A DNA stretch of 42,374 nucleotides from Flavobacteriaceae bacterium (GTDB lineage Bacteria > Bacteroidota > Bacteroidia > Flavobacteriales > Flavobacteriaceae), in the NCBI GenBank assembly GCA_021647885.1, contig JAKITV010000019.1:1-42374 (forward strand), read 5' to 3'. A program made the position numbers and the translations under genes. Positions 32,319 through 40,331 of this stretch are shown here, piece by piece. Numbering within the stretch: the first letter of the stretch is position 1; each line of letters starts with the position of its first letter. Below the pieces are notes generated by a model, which saw nothing but the letters and a program-made list of their open reading frames with translations, did not search any database and had not been told where the DNA came from.

Positions 32319-33707
32319 TTATTTCTTGTTTTTGATAGGGTTTACGCCATATTTATCATACAAATACACAAGAGCTGCCATTGTTGCTGCACCAAGCTCC
32401 AATTCACGCTTGTTTATTACATCAAAAGTATCTGTACTTGCGTGATGATAATCAAAATAGCGTTGAGAATCTGGACGCAATCCTGCAAGTACTATGCTTT
32501 CATTTTTAAGTGGACCTATATCTGCTCCACTTCCTCCTTTTTTAAAATAGTGAACTAAATAAGGTTCGAACAATGATTTCCAACCAAGAACTTGATTGAA
32601 GTTTTCATCACTACAATCGAAAGAAAAACCTCTAGGTGTAAATCCTCCTGAATCACTTTCTAAAGCAAATATGTGATTCTCACCTTTTCTTTTGGCTTCT
32701 GCTGCATATTTTTTTCCACCTCTTAATCCATTTTCTTCATTCATAAACAATACAACTCTAATTGTCCGTTTTGGTTTTATTCCTATTTCCTTTAACAATC
32801 GTAATACATCCATAGATTGCATACAACCTGCTCCATCGTCGTGAGCACCATCGCCTAAATCCCAAGAATCTAAATGTCCTCCAACTACTATATATTCATT
32901 TGGGAATTGGCTTCCTGTTATTTCTCCAATAACATTATAGGACAACACATCTTTAAGCTGCTTACAGTTTTGCTTAAAATAGAACTTAATGTTTTTATCA
33001 AGTTTTATCATTGCGCTTAACAGTACTGCATCATTTGTACTTATTGCAGCTGATGGAATACGTTGATTAATTGGTGTGTCTCCATAATTCATTGCTCCAG
33101 TATGTGGAAAATCGTCTAATCGTAAATTCATGGAACGAACAATAGTAGCAATTGCTCCATACTTTACAGCTTCTCTTGCTCCAGAACGTTGATCTACGCT
33201 ACCTCCATAAGCACTAAATGTGTTGATAAGAGTTTCGTCCATAGGACGGTTAAAGAATACTATTTTACCTTCAATTTTTTCTTTTCCAAGTATTTTTAAT
33301 TCTTCTATACTATGCACTTCTATTACATTAGCTTTAATGCCTAATACTGGAGTTGCTACAGAACCTCCTAATGCGCAAATATTTACATTGATTGTTTTTC
33401 CAGGTTCAGTTTCTATATAAGCAAATTCTGGCATACCTCTAACCCACTTTGGAACCATTACAGGTTGTAGCCATACTTTATCTAATCCTAATTTTTCGAG
33501 TTCTTCTTTAGTCCATTTTACTGCTCTTTCAGCATTTAAAGAGCCTGACAATCGTCCACCAATTTGATTGGATAAGTAATCTAACCATTCGTAACTTTTA
33601 CCATTACTTAAGGAAGCATTATAGATTTTTTTAATGGTTTCTGCATCTGTTTGCGCAAAAGTTGGCAATGTGATTAATACGACTAATAGAAAAATAATTC
33701 GCTTCAT
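32319..33707 (-). CDS. M28 family peptidase, carboxypeptidase Q-like
   Basis: This 462-residue protein has a signal peptide (cleavage after TFAQ, residue 19), a protease-associated (PA) domain insertion (about 120-235) and the M28 catalytic domain. Zinc ligands and catalytic residues are all visible: His278 and Asp280 in GGHLDSWD, Asp290 in AHDDGAG, Glu324/Glu325 in MNEENGLRG, Asp352 in ESDSGG, and the last His in the YHHASTDTFD tail. This layout fits plasma glutamate carboxypeptidase-like (PGCP/CPQ) dipeptidases. It is exported, so it probably trims peptides in the periplasm. It is first in a two-gene unit with the DinB-like gene, and is a second, unrelated-length M28 enzyme in the window. 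Confidence 0.9.
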   Translation of the reverse strand: MKRIIFLLVVLITLPTFAQTDAETIKKIYNASLSNGKSYEWLDYLSNQIGGRLSGSLNAERAVKWTKEELEKLGLDKVWLQPVMVPKWVRGMPEFAYIETEPGKTINVNICALGGSVATPVLGIKANVIEVHSIEELKILGKEKIEGKIVFFNRPMDETLINTFSAYGGSVDQRSGAREAVKYGAIATIVRSMNLRLDDFPHTGAMNYGDTPINQRIPSAAISTNDAVLLSAMIKLDKNIKFYFKQNCKQLKDVLSYNVIGEITGSQFPNEYIVVGGHLDSWDLGDGAHDDGAGCMQSMDVLRLLKEIGIKPKRTIRVVLFMNEENGLRGGKKYAAEAKRKGENHIFALESDSGGFTPRGFSFDCSDENFNQVLGWKSLFEPYLVHYFKKGGSGADIGPLKNESIVLAGLRPDSQRYFDYHHASTDTFDVINKRELELGAATMAALVYLYDKYGVNPIKNKK

Positions 33708-33815
33708 GTGTTGATGGTTTTAAGCGATAAATATACTGTTTCAAAAATTCTTTAAACCAAAAGAAATCATAAAAAACATTTTATAAAATAGTGATTTAGA
33801 TTCCACTATTATGAG

Positions 33816-33851
33816 ATGCTGAAACAATCCCGATAATTATCGGGACAGCAT
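33816..33851. repeat. REP-like composite inverted repeat
   Basis: The outer arms ATGCTG (33816-33821) and CAGCAT (33846-33851) enclose an 18-base perfect palindrome TCCCGATAA plus its complement (33828-33845). It lies between the ppk2 stop and the M28 gene start. The core matches the one at 14406-14423 in 16 of 18 positions, and the outer arms are a different element type, so this looks like two repeat types combined. Confidence 0.65.
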
Positions 33852-33862
33852 GACAAACACAT

Positions 33863-34741
33863 TTATTCATTATTTAATTCTTGCTTGTATAACTCTAAAT
33901 TAGCCTTAATCTTATCATCTAATTCTGGTTCTTTAATATCTGAATATTGTTTTAAAGTATCGTACATGATTTTTGCTGCAATGTATCGTGCAGTTGCCTT
34001 ATCATCGGCAGGAATAGTAAACCAAGGCGCATGATTTTTTGATGTCCTGTTAATAGCATCTTCATAACACTCTTGATATTTATCCCAAAGTTTCCGTTCT
34101 TTTAAATCACCAGGAGAGAATTTCCAGTTTTTTTCTTGTTTTTCTAAACGACGTAGCAATCTGTTTTTTTGTTCTTCTTTAGATAGGTTTAAAAAGAATT
34201 TAAAGATAATAGTACCATTTTCGGCAATATGTTTTTCAAAATTCTTTATCTGTTCAAAACGCGCATCCCAAAATGCATCGTTTATGTCTTCAACTGTATT
34301 TACATTGGGTAGGTTTTCGCTTAAAATATACTCTGGATGCACACGAGTTACCAATACATTTTCGTAATGTGTTCTATTAAAAATACTGAATTTTCCTCGA
34401 GAAGGCAATGCAATGTAATGCCTCCAAATATAATCGTGATTACGCTCTAATTCAGTAGGCACTTTAAAACTATGCACAACAACTCCTCTTGTATTAAAAT
34501 CTTTAAACACTTCGCGTATCATACTATCTTTTCCTGCAGTATCCATACCTTGAATACATACTAAAACAGCATATTTTCCGTGAGCATACATAGTGTCTTG
34601 AAGTTTTCCTAATTTTTTACGAACTCTACGAAGCTCTTTTTTTATTTCATCTTCTTCTGCTTCTAAAATAAAAGTTGTAGGACGTTCTTTAAGAATTATT
34701 TTTGAAGTGACTTTAAAGTCATTTATGGTTATATTTTTCAT
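33863..34741 (-). CDS. Polyphosphate kinase 2 family protein
   Basis: PPK2 enzymes use inorganic polyphosphate to phosphorylate nucleotides. In this 292-residue protein Walker A GMDTAGKD is at 65-72 and the lid/acceptor region at about 78-104 (FKDFNTRGVVVHSFKVPTE). GKFSIFNRTHYENVLVTRVH (116-135) replaces the FDRSWYNR of class I and II enzymes and is typical of class III, which can phosphorylate both AMP and ADP. The C-terminal part has the expected WKFSPGDLKER helix and an HAPW(F)TIPAD segment. The gene is single. The class III reading rests on this motif and is my judgement. Confidence 0.88.
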   Translation of the reverse strand: MKNITINDFKVTSKIILKERPTTFILEAEEDEIKKELRRVRKKLGKLQDTMYAHGKYAVLVCIQGMDTAGKDSMIREVFKDFNTRGVVVHSFKVPTELERNHDYIWRHYIALPSRGKFSIFNRTHYENVLVTRVHPEYILSENLPNVNTVEDINDAFWDARFEQIKNFEKHIAENGTIIFKFFLNLSKEEQKNRLLRRLEKQEKNWKFSPGDLKERKLWDKYQECYEDAINRTSKNHAPWFTIPADDKATARYIAAKIMYDTLKQYSDIKEPELDDKIKANLELYKQELNNE

Positions 34742-34867
34742 ATATAATTTTATTTTATTGAATTCCTTATAAATATACTAAAACAAAAAATATTTTAAAA
34801 AAAAGTGTCAATTTGCTAATTTTTAGTATTTTCGATGTACCTACTTAATGTTATAAACCCAAATACC

Positions 34868-35599
34868 ATGAAAAAAAACTACCTATTTTTCCTGTTTATC
34901 AGTATTTGCATGCAATTTTATGGACAAACTGCTTGTTCTGATGCGCACTCTGATGTTAATTATGCCTATTCTCATGTAAAATCTGCTTACAATTCTAATA
35001 ATATAGATCATTTAAAGTACTATTCGAAACGTTCGTTTGATGCTTTTGAACGTACCAAATTAAAATTAGAGGCTTGTAAGTGCGAAGAATCTTATAATTA
35101 TGCATATGACGCTTCTGAGTTATTAAGTCATGTTGAAAATGTCAACACTTTTGAAGACGGTCGCTATTATGTAAAAAGAGCTAGAGATATTGCCAAAGAG
35201 GTAATTAATGAACTTGAATTGTGTACTGAATTAAGCAACGAAGATAATGCACTGTTAGAATTGCAAAATGAGCAAATAAGATTAAAACAGCAACAAGCTG
35301 AATTAAAACTTAAAGAAGCGCAAATTAAACAAAAGTTGGCAGAACGTGAAGCGAAAGAACTGTATTTAAAAAAAGAACAGTTTATTAGTAAAAATGAAAT
35401 CGCTATAGACTCTAACATTAAAGCATATAACGATTTACTATTGGTTTTAGATTGCGATTCAGAAGTTATTAAAACAGATAATAACAGCTCTGATTTCATT
35501 TCTAAAAATATGGACGAAATTAAATCACATTATATAAATGTTGTAAAAAAAATCACTTCAAATTATCTAAAAAAATTAAACAAATGCAGTCTTAGATAA
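34868..35599 (+). CDS. Exported coiled-coil protein of unknown function
   Basis: The protein is 243 residues from the ATG at 34868. This start gives a clean signal peptide (MKKNYLFFLFISICMQFYGQ, cleavage after YGQ); an upstream ATG at 34835 would put eleven polar residues before it. The mature part is helical: repeated Ala/Tyr/Ser segments with Cys (ACSD, EACKCEES, LELC, VLDCDS) and a long, strongly charged Glu/Lys/Gln coiled coil at about 132-180. I do not recognise a family. It stands alone, with a 40-base palindrome just after the stop facing the regulator gene. It may be a periplasmic or surface structural protein; this is inference only. Confidence 0.65.
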   Translation: MKKNYLFFLFISICMQFYGQTACSDAHSDVNYAYSHVKSAYNSNNIDHLKYYSKRSFDAFERTKLKLEACKCEESYNYAYDASELLSHVENVNTFEDGRYYVKRARDIAKEVINELELCTELSNEDNALLELQNEQIRLKQQQAELKLKEAQIKQKLAEREAKELYLKKEQFISKNEIAIDSNIKAYNDLLLVLDCDSEVIKTDNNSSDFISKNMDEIKSHYINVVKKITSNYLKKLNKCSLR

Positions 35600-35623
35600 G
35601 CTTAAATTTCAATAATAATTTTA

Positions 35624-35663
35624 ATAAAGCCTTCATAATATGTACATATTATGAAGGCTTTAT
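35624..35663. terminator. 40-base perfect palindrome, probable bidirectional terminator
   Basis: All twenty base pairs around the centre at 35643/35644 are complementary, from ATAAAGCC at the left end to GGCTTTAT at the right. It lies between the stops of convergent genes (the exported coiled-coil gene and the regulator gene). The GC-rich outer part and the T-run near the right edge fit a terminator, but the lack of any unpaired loop is unusual. Confidence 0.7.
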
Positions 35664-35693
35664 GTTTTTAAGAGGAGAATAATATCTAAATTA

Positions 35694-36857
35694 TTACTTA
35701 CTGGCAAACAGCTTCACATCACTTTCGCTTACTTCTTTACTTCCTAGAATAATTAATCGTTCTATTACGTTACGAAGTTCACGAATGTTACCTGTCCAAT
35801 CATATTCTTGCAAGAGTTTTATCGCCTTATTGGAAAACGTTTTTTTAGCTGTTCCTTGCTCTGAAGCTATTTTATTTGAAAAATAATTTATTAAAAGCGG
35901 AATGTCTTCTCTTCTTTTATTTAAAGCTGGAACATCAATTAATATTACAGCCAATCTGTGGTATAAATCTTCACGGAACTTACCATTTTCAATTTCTTTT
36001 TTAAGATTTTTATTTGTTGCAGCAATAATGCGTACATCAACTTTTATATCCTTGTCACTACCAACACGTTGTATCTTGTTTTCTTGTAAGGCACGAAGCA
36101 CTTTTGCTTGTGCTGGAAGGCTCATATCTCCTATTTCATCAAGAAAAATAGTACCTCCATTAGCTGCTTCAAATTTTCCTGCACGATCTTTATTAGCACC
36201 TGTAAAAGCTCCTTTTAAATGACCAAATAATTCGCTTTCTATTAATTCTGAAGGTATTGCTGCACAGTTTACTTCTATCATTGGTCCTTTGGCACGTTGG
36301 CTTTTTTGGTGTAGCCAATGTGCAACCAATTCTTTTCCTGTTCCGTTAGCTCCTGTAATTAAGACACGAGCATCTGTTGGAGCAACTTTATCAATCATTT
36401 CTTTAATTTTTAAAATGGCTTTACTCTCACCAATCATCTCGTATTTCTTGCTTACTTTCTTTTTAAGTAGCTTATTTTCGACTACAAGCTCTTTTCTGTC
36501 TAAAGCATTTCGAACAGTATTTAAAAGACGGTTTAAATCTGGTGGTTTCGATATATAATCGAATGCACCAAGACGCATTGTGTTTACAGCAGTATCCAAG
36601 TCACCATGACCAGAAATCATAACTATCGGAATTTCCGGTTTTATTTTTTTTATGGCTTCTAAAACCTCAACACCATCCATTTTAGGCATTTTAATATCAC
36701 AAAGCACCAAATCGTAGTCATCATTTTTTATTTTTTCGATGCCAATCAATCCATCTTCGGCTTCTTCGACTTGGTATTTTTCACTTTCTTCTGAAAGTAT
36801 TTTAACTAATACTCTTCGTATTGCAGCTTCATCTTCTATGACTAAAATTTTTGACAT
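35694..36857 (-). CDS. Sigma-54-dependent response regulator of NtrC type, without visible DNA-binding domain
   Basis: The 387-residue protein has a receiver domain (1-120; phosphoacceptor Asp54 in LCDIKMPKMDG, Lys104 in SKPP). A sigma-54 AAA+ domain follows with Walker A GANGTGKE (169-176), the sigma-54-contacting loop GAFTGA (216-221), Walker B GGTIFLDE (234-241), and the arginine-finger/sensor region REDLYHRLAV...WTGNIRELRNVIERL. It ends after SDVKLFASK, without the Fis-type helix-turn-helix that NtrC-family regulators usually carry. It follows the MscS channel gene by 10 bases. Partner histidine kinase is not in the window. The domain identity is certain; how it finds its target promoters is not. 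Confidence 0.92.
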   Translation of the reverse strand: MSKILVIEDEAAIRRVLVKILSEESEKYQVEEAEDGLIGIEKIKNDDYDLVLCDIKMPKMDGVEVLEAIKKIKPEIPIVMISGHGDLDTAVNTMRLGAFDYISKPPDLNRLLNTVRNALDRKELVVENKLLKKKVSKKYEMIGESKAILKIKEMIDKVAPTDARVLITGANGTGKELVAHWLHQKSQRAKGPMIEVNCAAIPSELIESELFGHLKGAFTGANKDRAGKFEAANGGTIFLDEIGDMSLPAQAKVLRALQENKIQRVGSDKDIKVDVRIIAATNKNLKKEIENGKFREDLYHRLAVILIDVPALNKRREDIPLLINYFSNKIASEQGTAKKTFSNKAIKLLQEYDWTGNIRELRNVIERLIILGSKEVSESDVKLFASK

Positions 36858-36867
36858 TTTTTATTTT

Positions 36868-37755
36868 TTAATTATTGAATAAATGCACATCTCTTTGCGG
36901 AAACGGAATGGTAATATTATTTTCACGAAAAAGTGAATCTATCTTAAATCTAATATCACTTTTTATCTTTGGAACTCTAAAGCTATCTTTCACAAAGAAA
37001 TACACTTCGAAAATTAATGCAGAATCTCCAAAATCATTAAACATCACAGAAGGATTTGGATTTTTTAACACTTTGGGCTGTAGATCAACACTTTCAAGAA
37101 GTAATTCTTTTACTTTTATAATATCACTACCATAAGCAACACCTACTATAACTTTTTCTCTTATTGTTTTTTTGTTTTGAGTATAGTTATAAATAGAATT
37201 TCTTATAAGTTTATGATTTGGGATTATTATTATTTTATCATCTCTAGTAACAGCACGTGTTGTGCGCAACTTAATTTCAATAATTTGTCCGACTTTACCT
37301 TCTACTTCAATAATATCGCCTACTAAAAGTGATTTATCTAAAATTATAAAAATACCTCCAATAATATCTTGAAATAAGTCTTGTAAAGCTAAACCAAATC
37401 CAACTAAAAGTGCTGCAGATGCCGCAAGAAAAGGTGTGATATTAATCCCTGTCATGCTTAATATAACGAAGAATACTATGATGTAAGAAATGTATTTAAT
37501 AAACTTAAAAACACTAATAAATTTAAGTTTATCTTCTTCTTCCATCTTACGTGTATAGAACTTCCTAGTCAGATTTAATAGAAAACTTGCTAAAGCAAAC
37601 GAAACAACCAGTACCAAAATTAATCCTATAGATATACTTATTTTGTTTTCTCCTTCTCCAAATTGAATACCAAGATTTAAGAAATCTGAAATTGCTCCCA
37701 AAATATCTTTGGTAACCACCTCTTTAATTTTTTCTACAACTTTTTCTTGTATCAT
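36868..37755 (-). CDS. MscS family mechanosensitive channel
   Basis: This 295-residue inner-membrane protein should release solutes when membrane tension rises. Three hydrophobic segments (about 40-62, 83-102 and 106-138) precede a beta domain and a mixed C-terminal domain. The third helix, AASAALLVGFGLALQDLFQDIIGGIFI, has the Ala/Gly-rich pore-lining pattern and the conserved Gln-Asp-...-GG hinge. VGDIIEVEGKVGQIIEIKLRTTRAVTRDD and IIPNHKLI are the family beta-domain motifs. Length is standard for a small MscS. It is 3 bases from the ABC permease gene and 10 from the regulator gene, on the same strand. Confidence 0.93.
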   Translation of the reverse strand: MIQEKVVEKIKEVVTKDILGAISDFLNLGIQFGEGENKISISIGLILVLVVSFALASFLLNLTRKFYTRKMEEEDKLKFISVFKFIKYISYIIVFFVILSMTGINITPFLAASAALLVGFGLALQDLFQDIIGGIFIILDKSLLVGDIIEVEGKVGQIIEIKLRTTRAVTRDDKIIIIPNHKLIRNSIYNYTQNKKTIREKVIVGVAYGSDIIKVKELLLESVDLQPKVLKNPNPSVMFNDFGDSALIFEVYFFVKDSFRVPKIKSDIRFKIDSLFRENNITIPFPQRDVHLFNN

Positions 37756-37758
37756 ATA

Positions 37759-39072
37759 TTAATATTTCAACCATTTGTAAATATCCTTATAACTTGGCTT
37801 TTTACCGTACATTAATATGCCAACACGATAAATTTTAGCAGCAAACCAAACCGTAAACATAAACGTACCAATTAACAAACCTAAAGAAATTATTTGTTGC
37901 CAAATAGGAACACCAAACGGAATTCGCATTAACATAACTACTGGAGATGTAAATGGAATAAACGAAAATACTGTTGATACAGTACCATGAGGATCTTCTA
38001 TAACCGTAAAAAGACCTACATATACTGCAAGAATTAAAGGCACAAGAATTGGCATCATAAATTGTTGTGTATCTGTTTCGTTATCTACTGCTGCTCCTAC
38101 TGCTGCATATAATGAGCTATAAAGTAAATAGCCTCCAATAAAAAACATAATAAAAGCAATGACTAAATTTAAAATAGGAAGGCTTCTAAATTCATTAAAA
38201 ATGATTTGTGCTTGTGCATTTGCATTAGGATTCTCCAAAGCTTGCTGTACCATTTCTTGTTGAGGTGTTTGCATTTGCATTAAATCAATATTAAAAATCA
38301 TTGTTACAACGGTAAGTAAAACACCACCCAAGATCATCCAAATTAAAAACTGCGTAATTCCTGCTAATGAAGTTCCAATAATTTTCCCAAGCATTAATTG
38401 CACAGGTTTAACCGAAGAAATAATAATTTCGATAATTCTACTTGTCTTTTCTTCAATTACACTTCGCATTATCATATTTCCATAAATAATAATGAACATA
38501 AATAATAAATATCCTGCAAGACCACCAAATACCAATTTCATAATGTTACCTGCCTTTGAAGATTCTTCACCTAAAAAACTCTCTTGAGCTATATCTATTT
38601 GTGTTTCGGAAGATTTTAATTTTTCAACATCTATACCTTCTTGCAGCAACTTTAAATCGGTAAACTTTTTTTCTAATTTACTTTCTAGGTTAGACATTAA
38701 GGTTAATGAAGGTGAGTCTTCAGAATAAAATTTTATAGCTTTTGAAACTTCTGTTATGTCTTTTTTGTTTTCTATATGCAGTAAACCATATTCTCCTTTT
38801 TCTTCTACTAGTTGTTTTGCGTCTTCTAGAGAAATATTGCTTAATATATTATATTTTGTAAACTCTGTGTTCTTAAAAACATCGCTTACTATACCTGATT
38901 CGTCTAAAATTGAAATAACACGTTCTCTATTATTATTTAACTGCGACAAATAAGCGACAAGTGCAAAAAGAGCTATCATTATTATTGGGCTCATAATCGT
39001 CATAATAATAAATGACTTATTCTTAACCTTTGTTAAATATTCTCTCTTTATAATTAAAGATAAATGGTTCAT
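37759..39072 (-). CDS. ABC-2 type transporter permease (NatB-like)
   Basis: The protein has 437 residues. One transmembrane segment (about 21-43) is followed by a large extracytoplasmic domain (about 45-180). Then come about five transmembrane segments from 185 to the end, with the GNMIMRSVIEEKTSRIIEIIISSVKPVQLMLGKIIG stretch characteristic of ABC-2 permeases of the NatB/LinJ group. Its ATPase is immediately upstream (2-base gap) and it is followed 3 bases later by the MscS channel gene. It should export ions, drugs or a lipid-like compound; the substrate is not visible from sequence. Confidence 0.9.
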   Translation of the reverse strand: MNHLSLIIKREYLTKVKNKSFIIMTIMSPIIMIALFALVAYLSQLNNNRERVISILDESGIVSDVFKNTEFTKYNILSNISLEDAKQLVEEKGEYGLLHIENKKDITEVSKAIKFYSEDSPSLTLMSNLESKLEKKFTDLKLLQEGIDVEKLKSSETQIDIAQESFLGEESSKAGNIMKLVFGGLAGYLLFMFIIIYGNMIMRSVIEEKTSRIIEIIISSVKPVQLMLGKIIGTSLAGITQFLIWMILGGVLLTVVTMIFNIDLMQMQTPQQEMVQQALENPNANAQAQIIFNEFRSLPILNLVIAFIMFFIGGYLLYSSLYAAVGAAVDNETDTQQFMMPILVPLILAVYVGLFTVIEDPHGTVSTVFSFIPFTSPVVMLMRIPFGVPIWQQIISLGLLIGTFMFTVWFAAKIYRVGILMYGKKPSYKDIYKWLKY

Positions 39073-39074
39073 GC

Positions 39075-40001
39075 TTAGTTGTTTTTAACCGTTTGAATAA
39101 AAATATCGTTTGCAGTTGGCACAAGTTCGTTAAAGTGAATTACCTGTGCATTACTTGTTAAAAAGGCTAACAAATCATTTGATGACTCAGACTCTTTAAG
39201 TTTTATATTTAGCTTTAAATCATTGTTCAAAGATCTGTAAACTGCTGGAGAAGCATCAAATTTAGCCATAATAGTTTGTTTTAACTGTGCCTCATTATCG
39301 GTTACTAAACCTACTTCAAACGTATTGGTTTTATACTGTCTTTTAATATCTACTAACTTACCTTCTAAAATTTTGTTAGATTCATGAAGCAGCGCAATAT
39401 CATCGCATAATTCTTCTACCGATTCCATACGATGTGTTGCGAAAATAATAGTCGCTCCTTCTTCTCTTAACTGAAGGATTTCATCTTTTATTAAATTTGC
39501 GTTTATTGGGTCAAAACCAGAAAAAGGTTCGTCAAAAATTAAAAGTTTGGGTTGGTGCAATACAGTTACAATAAACTGAATTTTTTGTGCCATTCCTTTA
39601 GACAGTTCTTGAATTTTTTTATTCCACCAATCTCCTATTTCAAACTTTTCGAACCAATGTTCAAGACGCTTTTTAGCTTCCGCTTTAGACAATCCTTTTA
39701 ATTGGGCCAGATACAACACTTGCTCGCCAACCTTCATTGTTTTATAAAGTCCTCGCTCTTCTGGCAAATAACCAATATCTTTTATATGATATGATTGTAG
39801 AGGTTCATCGTCCAGTAAAACACTACCAGAATCTGGCATAGTTATTTGATTGATAATCCTTATAAGAGTAGTTTTTCCAGCACCATTTGGACCTAAAAGC
39901 CCAAAAATACTTCCTTTGGGAACTGTAATTGAAACCTTGTTTAATGCTGTGAAATTTCCAAAATTTTTAGAAACCGAATTGGTTACTAATGCATTCTTCA
40001 T
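39075..40001 (-). CDS. ABC transporter ATP-binding protein (NatA-like)
   Basis: The protein has 308 residues, with Walker A GPNGAGKTT (37-45), signature LSKGMAQKIQF, Walker B LLIFDEPFSGFDP and the H-loop ATHRMESVEELCDD. A C-terminal extension of about 70 residues follows, as in ABC-2 exporter ATPases. LSKGM in place of LSGGQ is common in this subfamily. It is the first gene of the four-gene minus-strand run (ATPase, permease, MscS, regulator), all with gaps of 2, 3 and 10 bases. A TATCTTTA octamer at 40030-40037 could be a weak -7 element. Confidence 0.93.
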   Translation of the reverse strand: MKNALVTNSVSKNFGNFTALNKVSITVPKGSIFGLLGPNGAGKTTLIRIINQITMPDSGSVLLDDEPLQSYHIKDIGYLPEERGLYKTMKVGEQVLYLAQLKGLSKAEAKKRLEHWFEKFEIGDWWNKKIQELSKGMAQKIQFIVTVLHQPKLLIFDEPFSGFDPINANLIKDEILQLREEGATIIFATHRMESVEELCDDIALLHESNKILEGKLVDIKRQYKTNTFEVGLVTDNEAQLKQTIMAKFDASPAVYRSLNNDLKLNIKLKESESSNDLLAFLTSNAQVIHFNELVPTANDIFIQTVKNN

Positions 40002-40138
40002 GTAGTTATTTTTAAAATAATAAGTCTTGTAAAGATAGTAAAGTTATGCTTTTATCATTAAAATCCATTATGATTTTCATCCCTAAATCGAAGCACAATT
40101 ATTACTTATTCAATATGATTTTTAAAAATAAAATGCAG

Positions 40139-40159
40139 ATCCCGCTTTAAAAGCGGGAT
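40139..40159. repeat. REP-like hairpin
   Basis: ATCCCGCTTT (40139-40148) and AAAGCGGGAT (40150-40159) are perfect complements with one base between. There is no T-run on either side, so a terminator role is less likely than a dispersed palindrome like those at 14401 and 33816. Confidence 0.55.
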
Positions 40160-40217
40160 TAGTTCAACCTACATTTTAAGTGCGCTGAATAAATCAGCTT
40201 CTTAAAACTGAGATTCA

Positions 40218-40255
40218 CTAAAAAACAAAACCCACCCTTAAAAAATAAGGATGGG
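40218..40255 (-). terminator. Rho-independent terminator of grpE-dnaJ
   Basis: On the minus strand CCCATCCTTA (40246-40255) pairs with TAAGGGTGGG (40231-40240) around a T-rich loop and is followed by a T-rich run (40218-40230). One pair is a T-G wobble that is only stable in the minus-strand RNA, which fits termination of the dnaJ transcript. Confidence 0.82.
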
Positions 40256-40331
40256 AAAAATTGCTATGAAAAAGAAAAATTATCACTAATTAAATTAGCG
40301 ATAACCAAATATAATGATTTTTCTTAAATAA

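Larger units (their letters stand above)
40002..40331. other. 330-base intergenic region with several hairpins
   Basis: No gene or RNA is recognised between the ABC ATPase start and the dnaJ stop. The region holds a REP-like hairpin (40139-40159), a GCTGA/TCAGC hairpin (40184-40198), the dnaJ terminator (40218-40255), an imperfect hairpin (40280-40304, 11 pairs, one internal mismatch) and an A/T-rich stem at 40319-40340 overlapping the dnaJ stop. It must also hold the promoter of the ABC gene run, but no exact match to the consensus was seen. Confidence 0.7.

Noticed and set aside
34835-34867. Upstream ATG for the exported coiled-coil protein
   Set aside because: The ATG at 34868 gives a clean signal peptide; the upstream one puts eleven residues in front of it.
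40041-40140. Possible small RNA or gene in the 330-base gap
   Set aside because: No open frame with coding character and no recognisable RNA structure beyond single hairpins.
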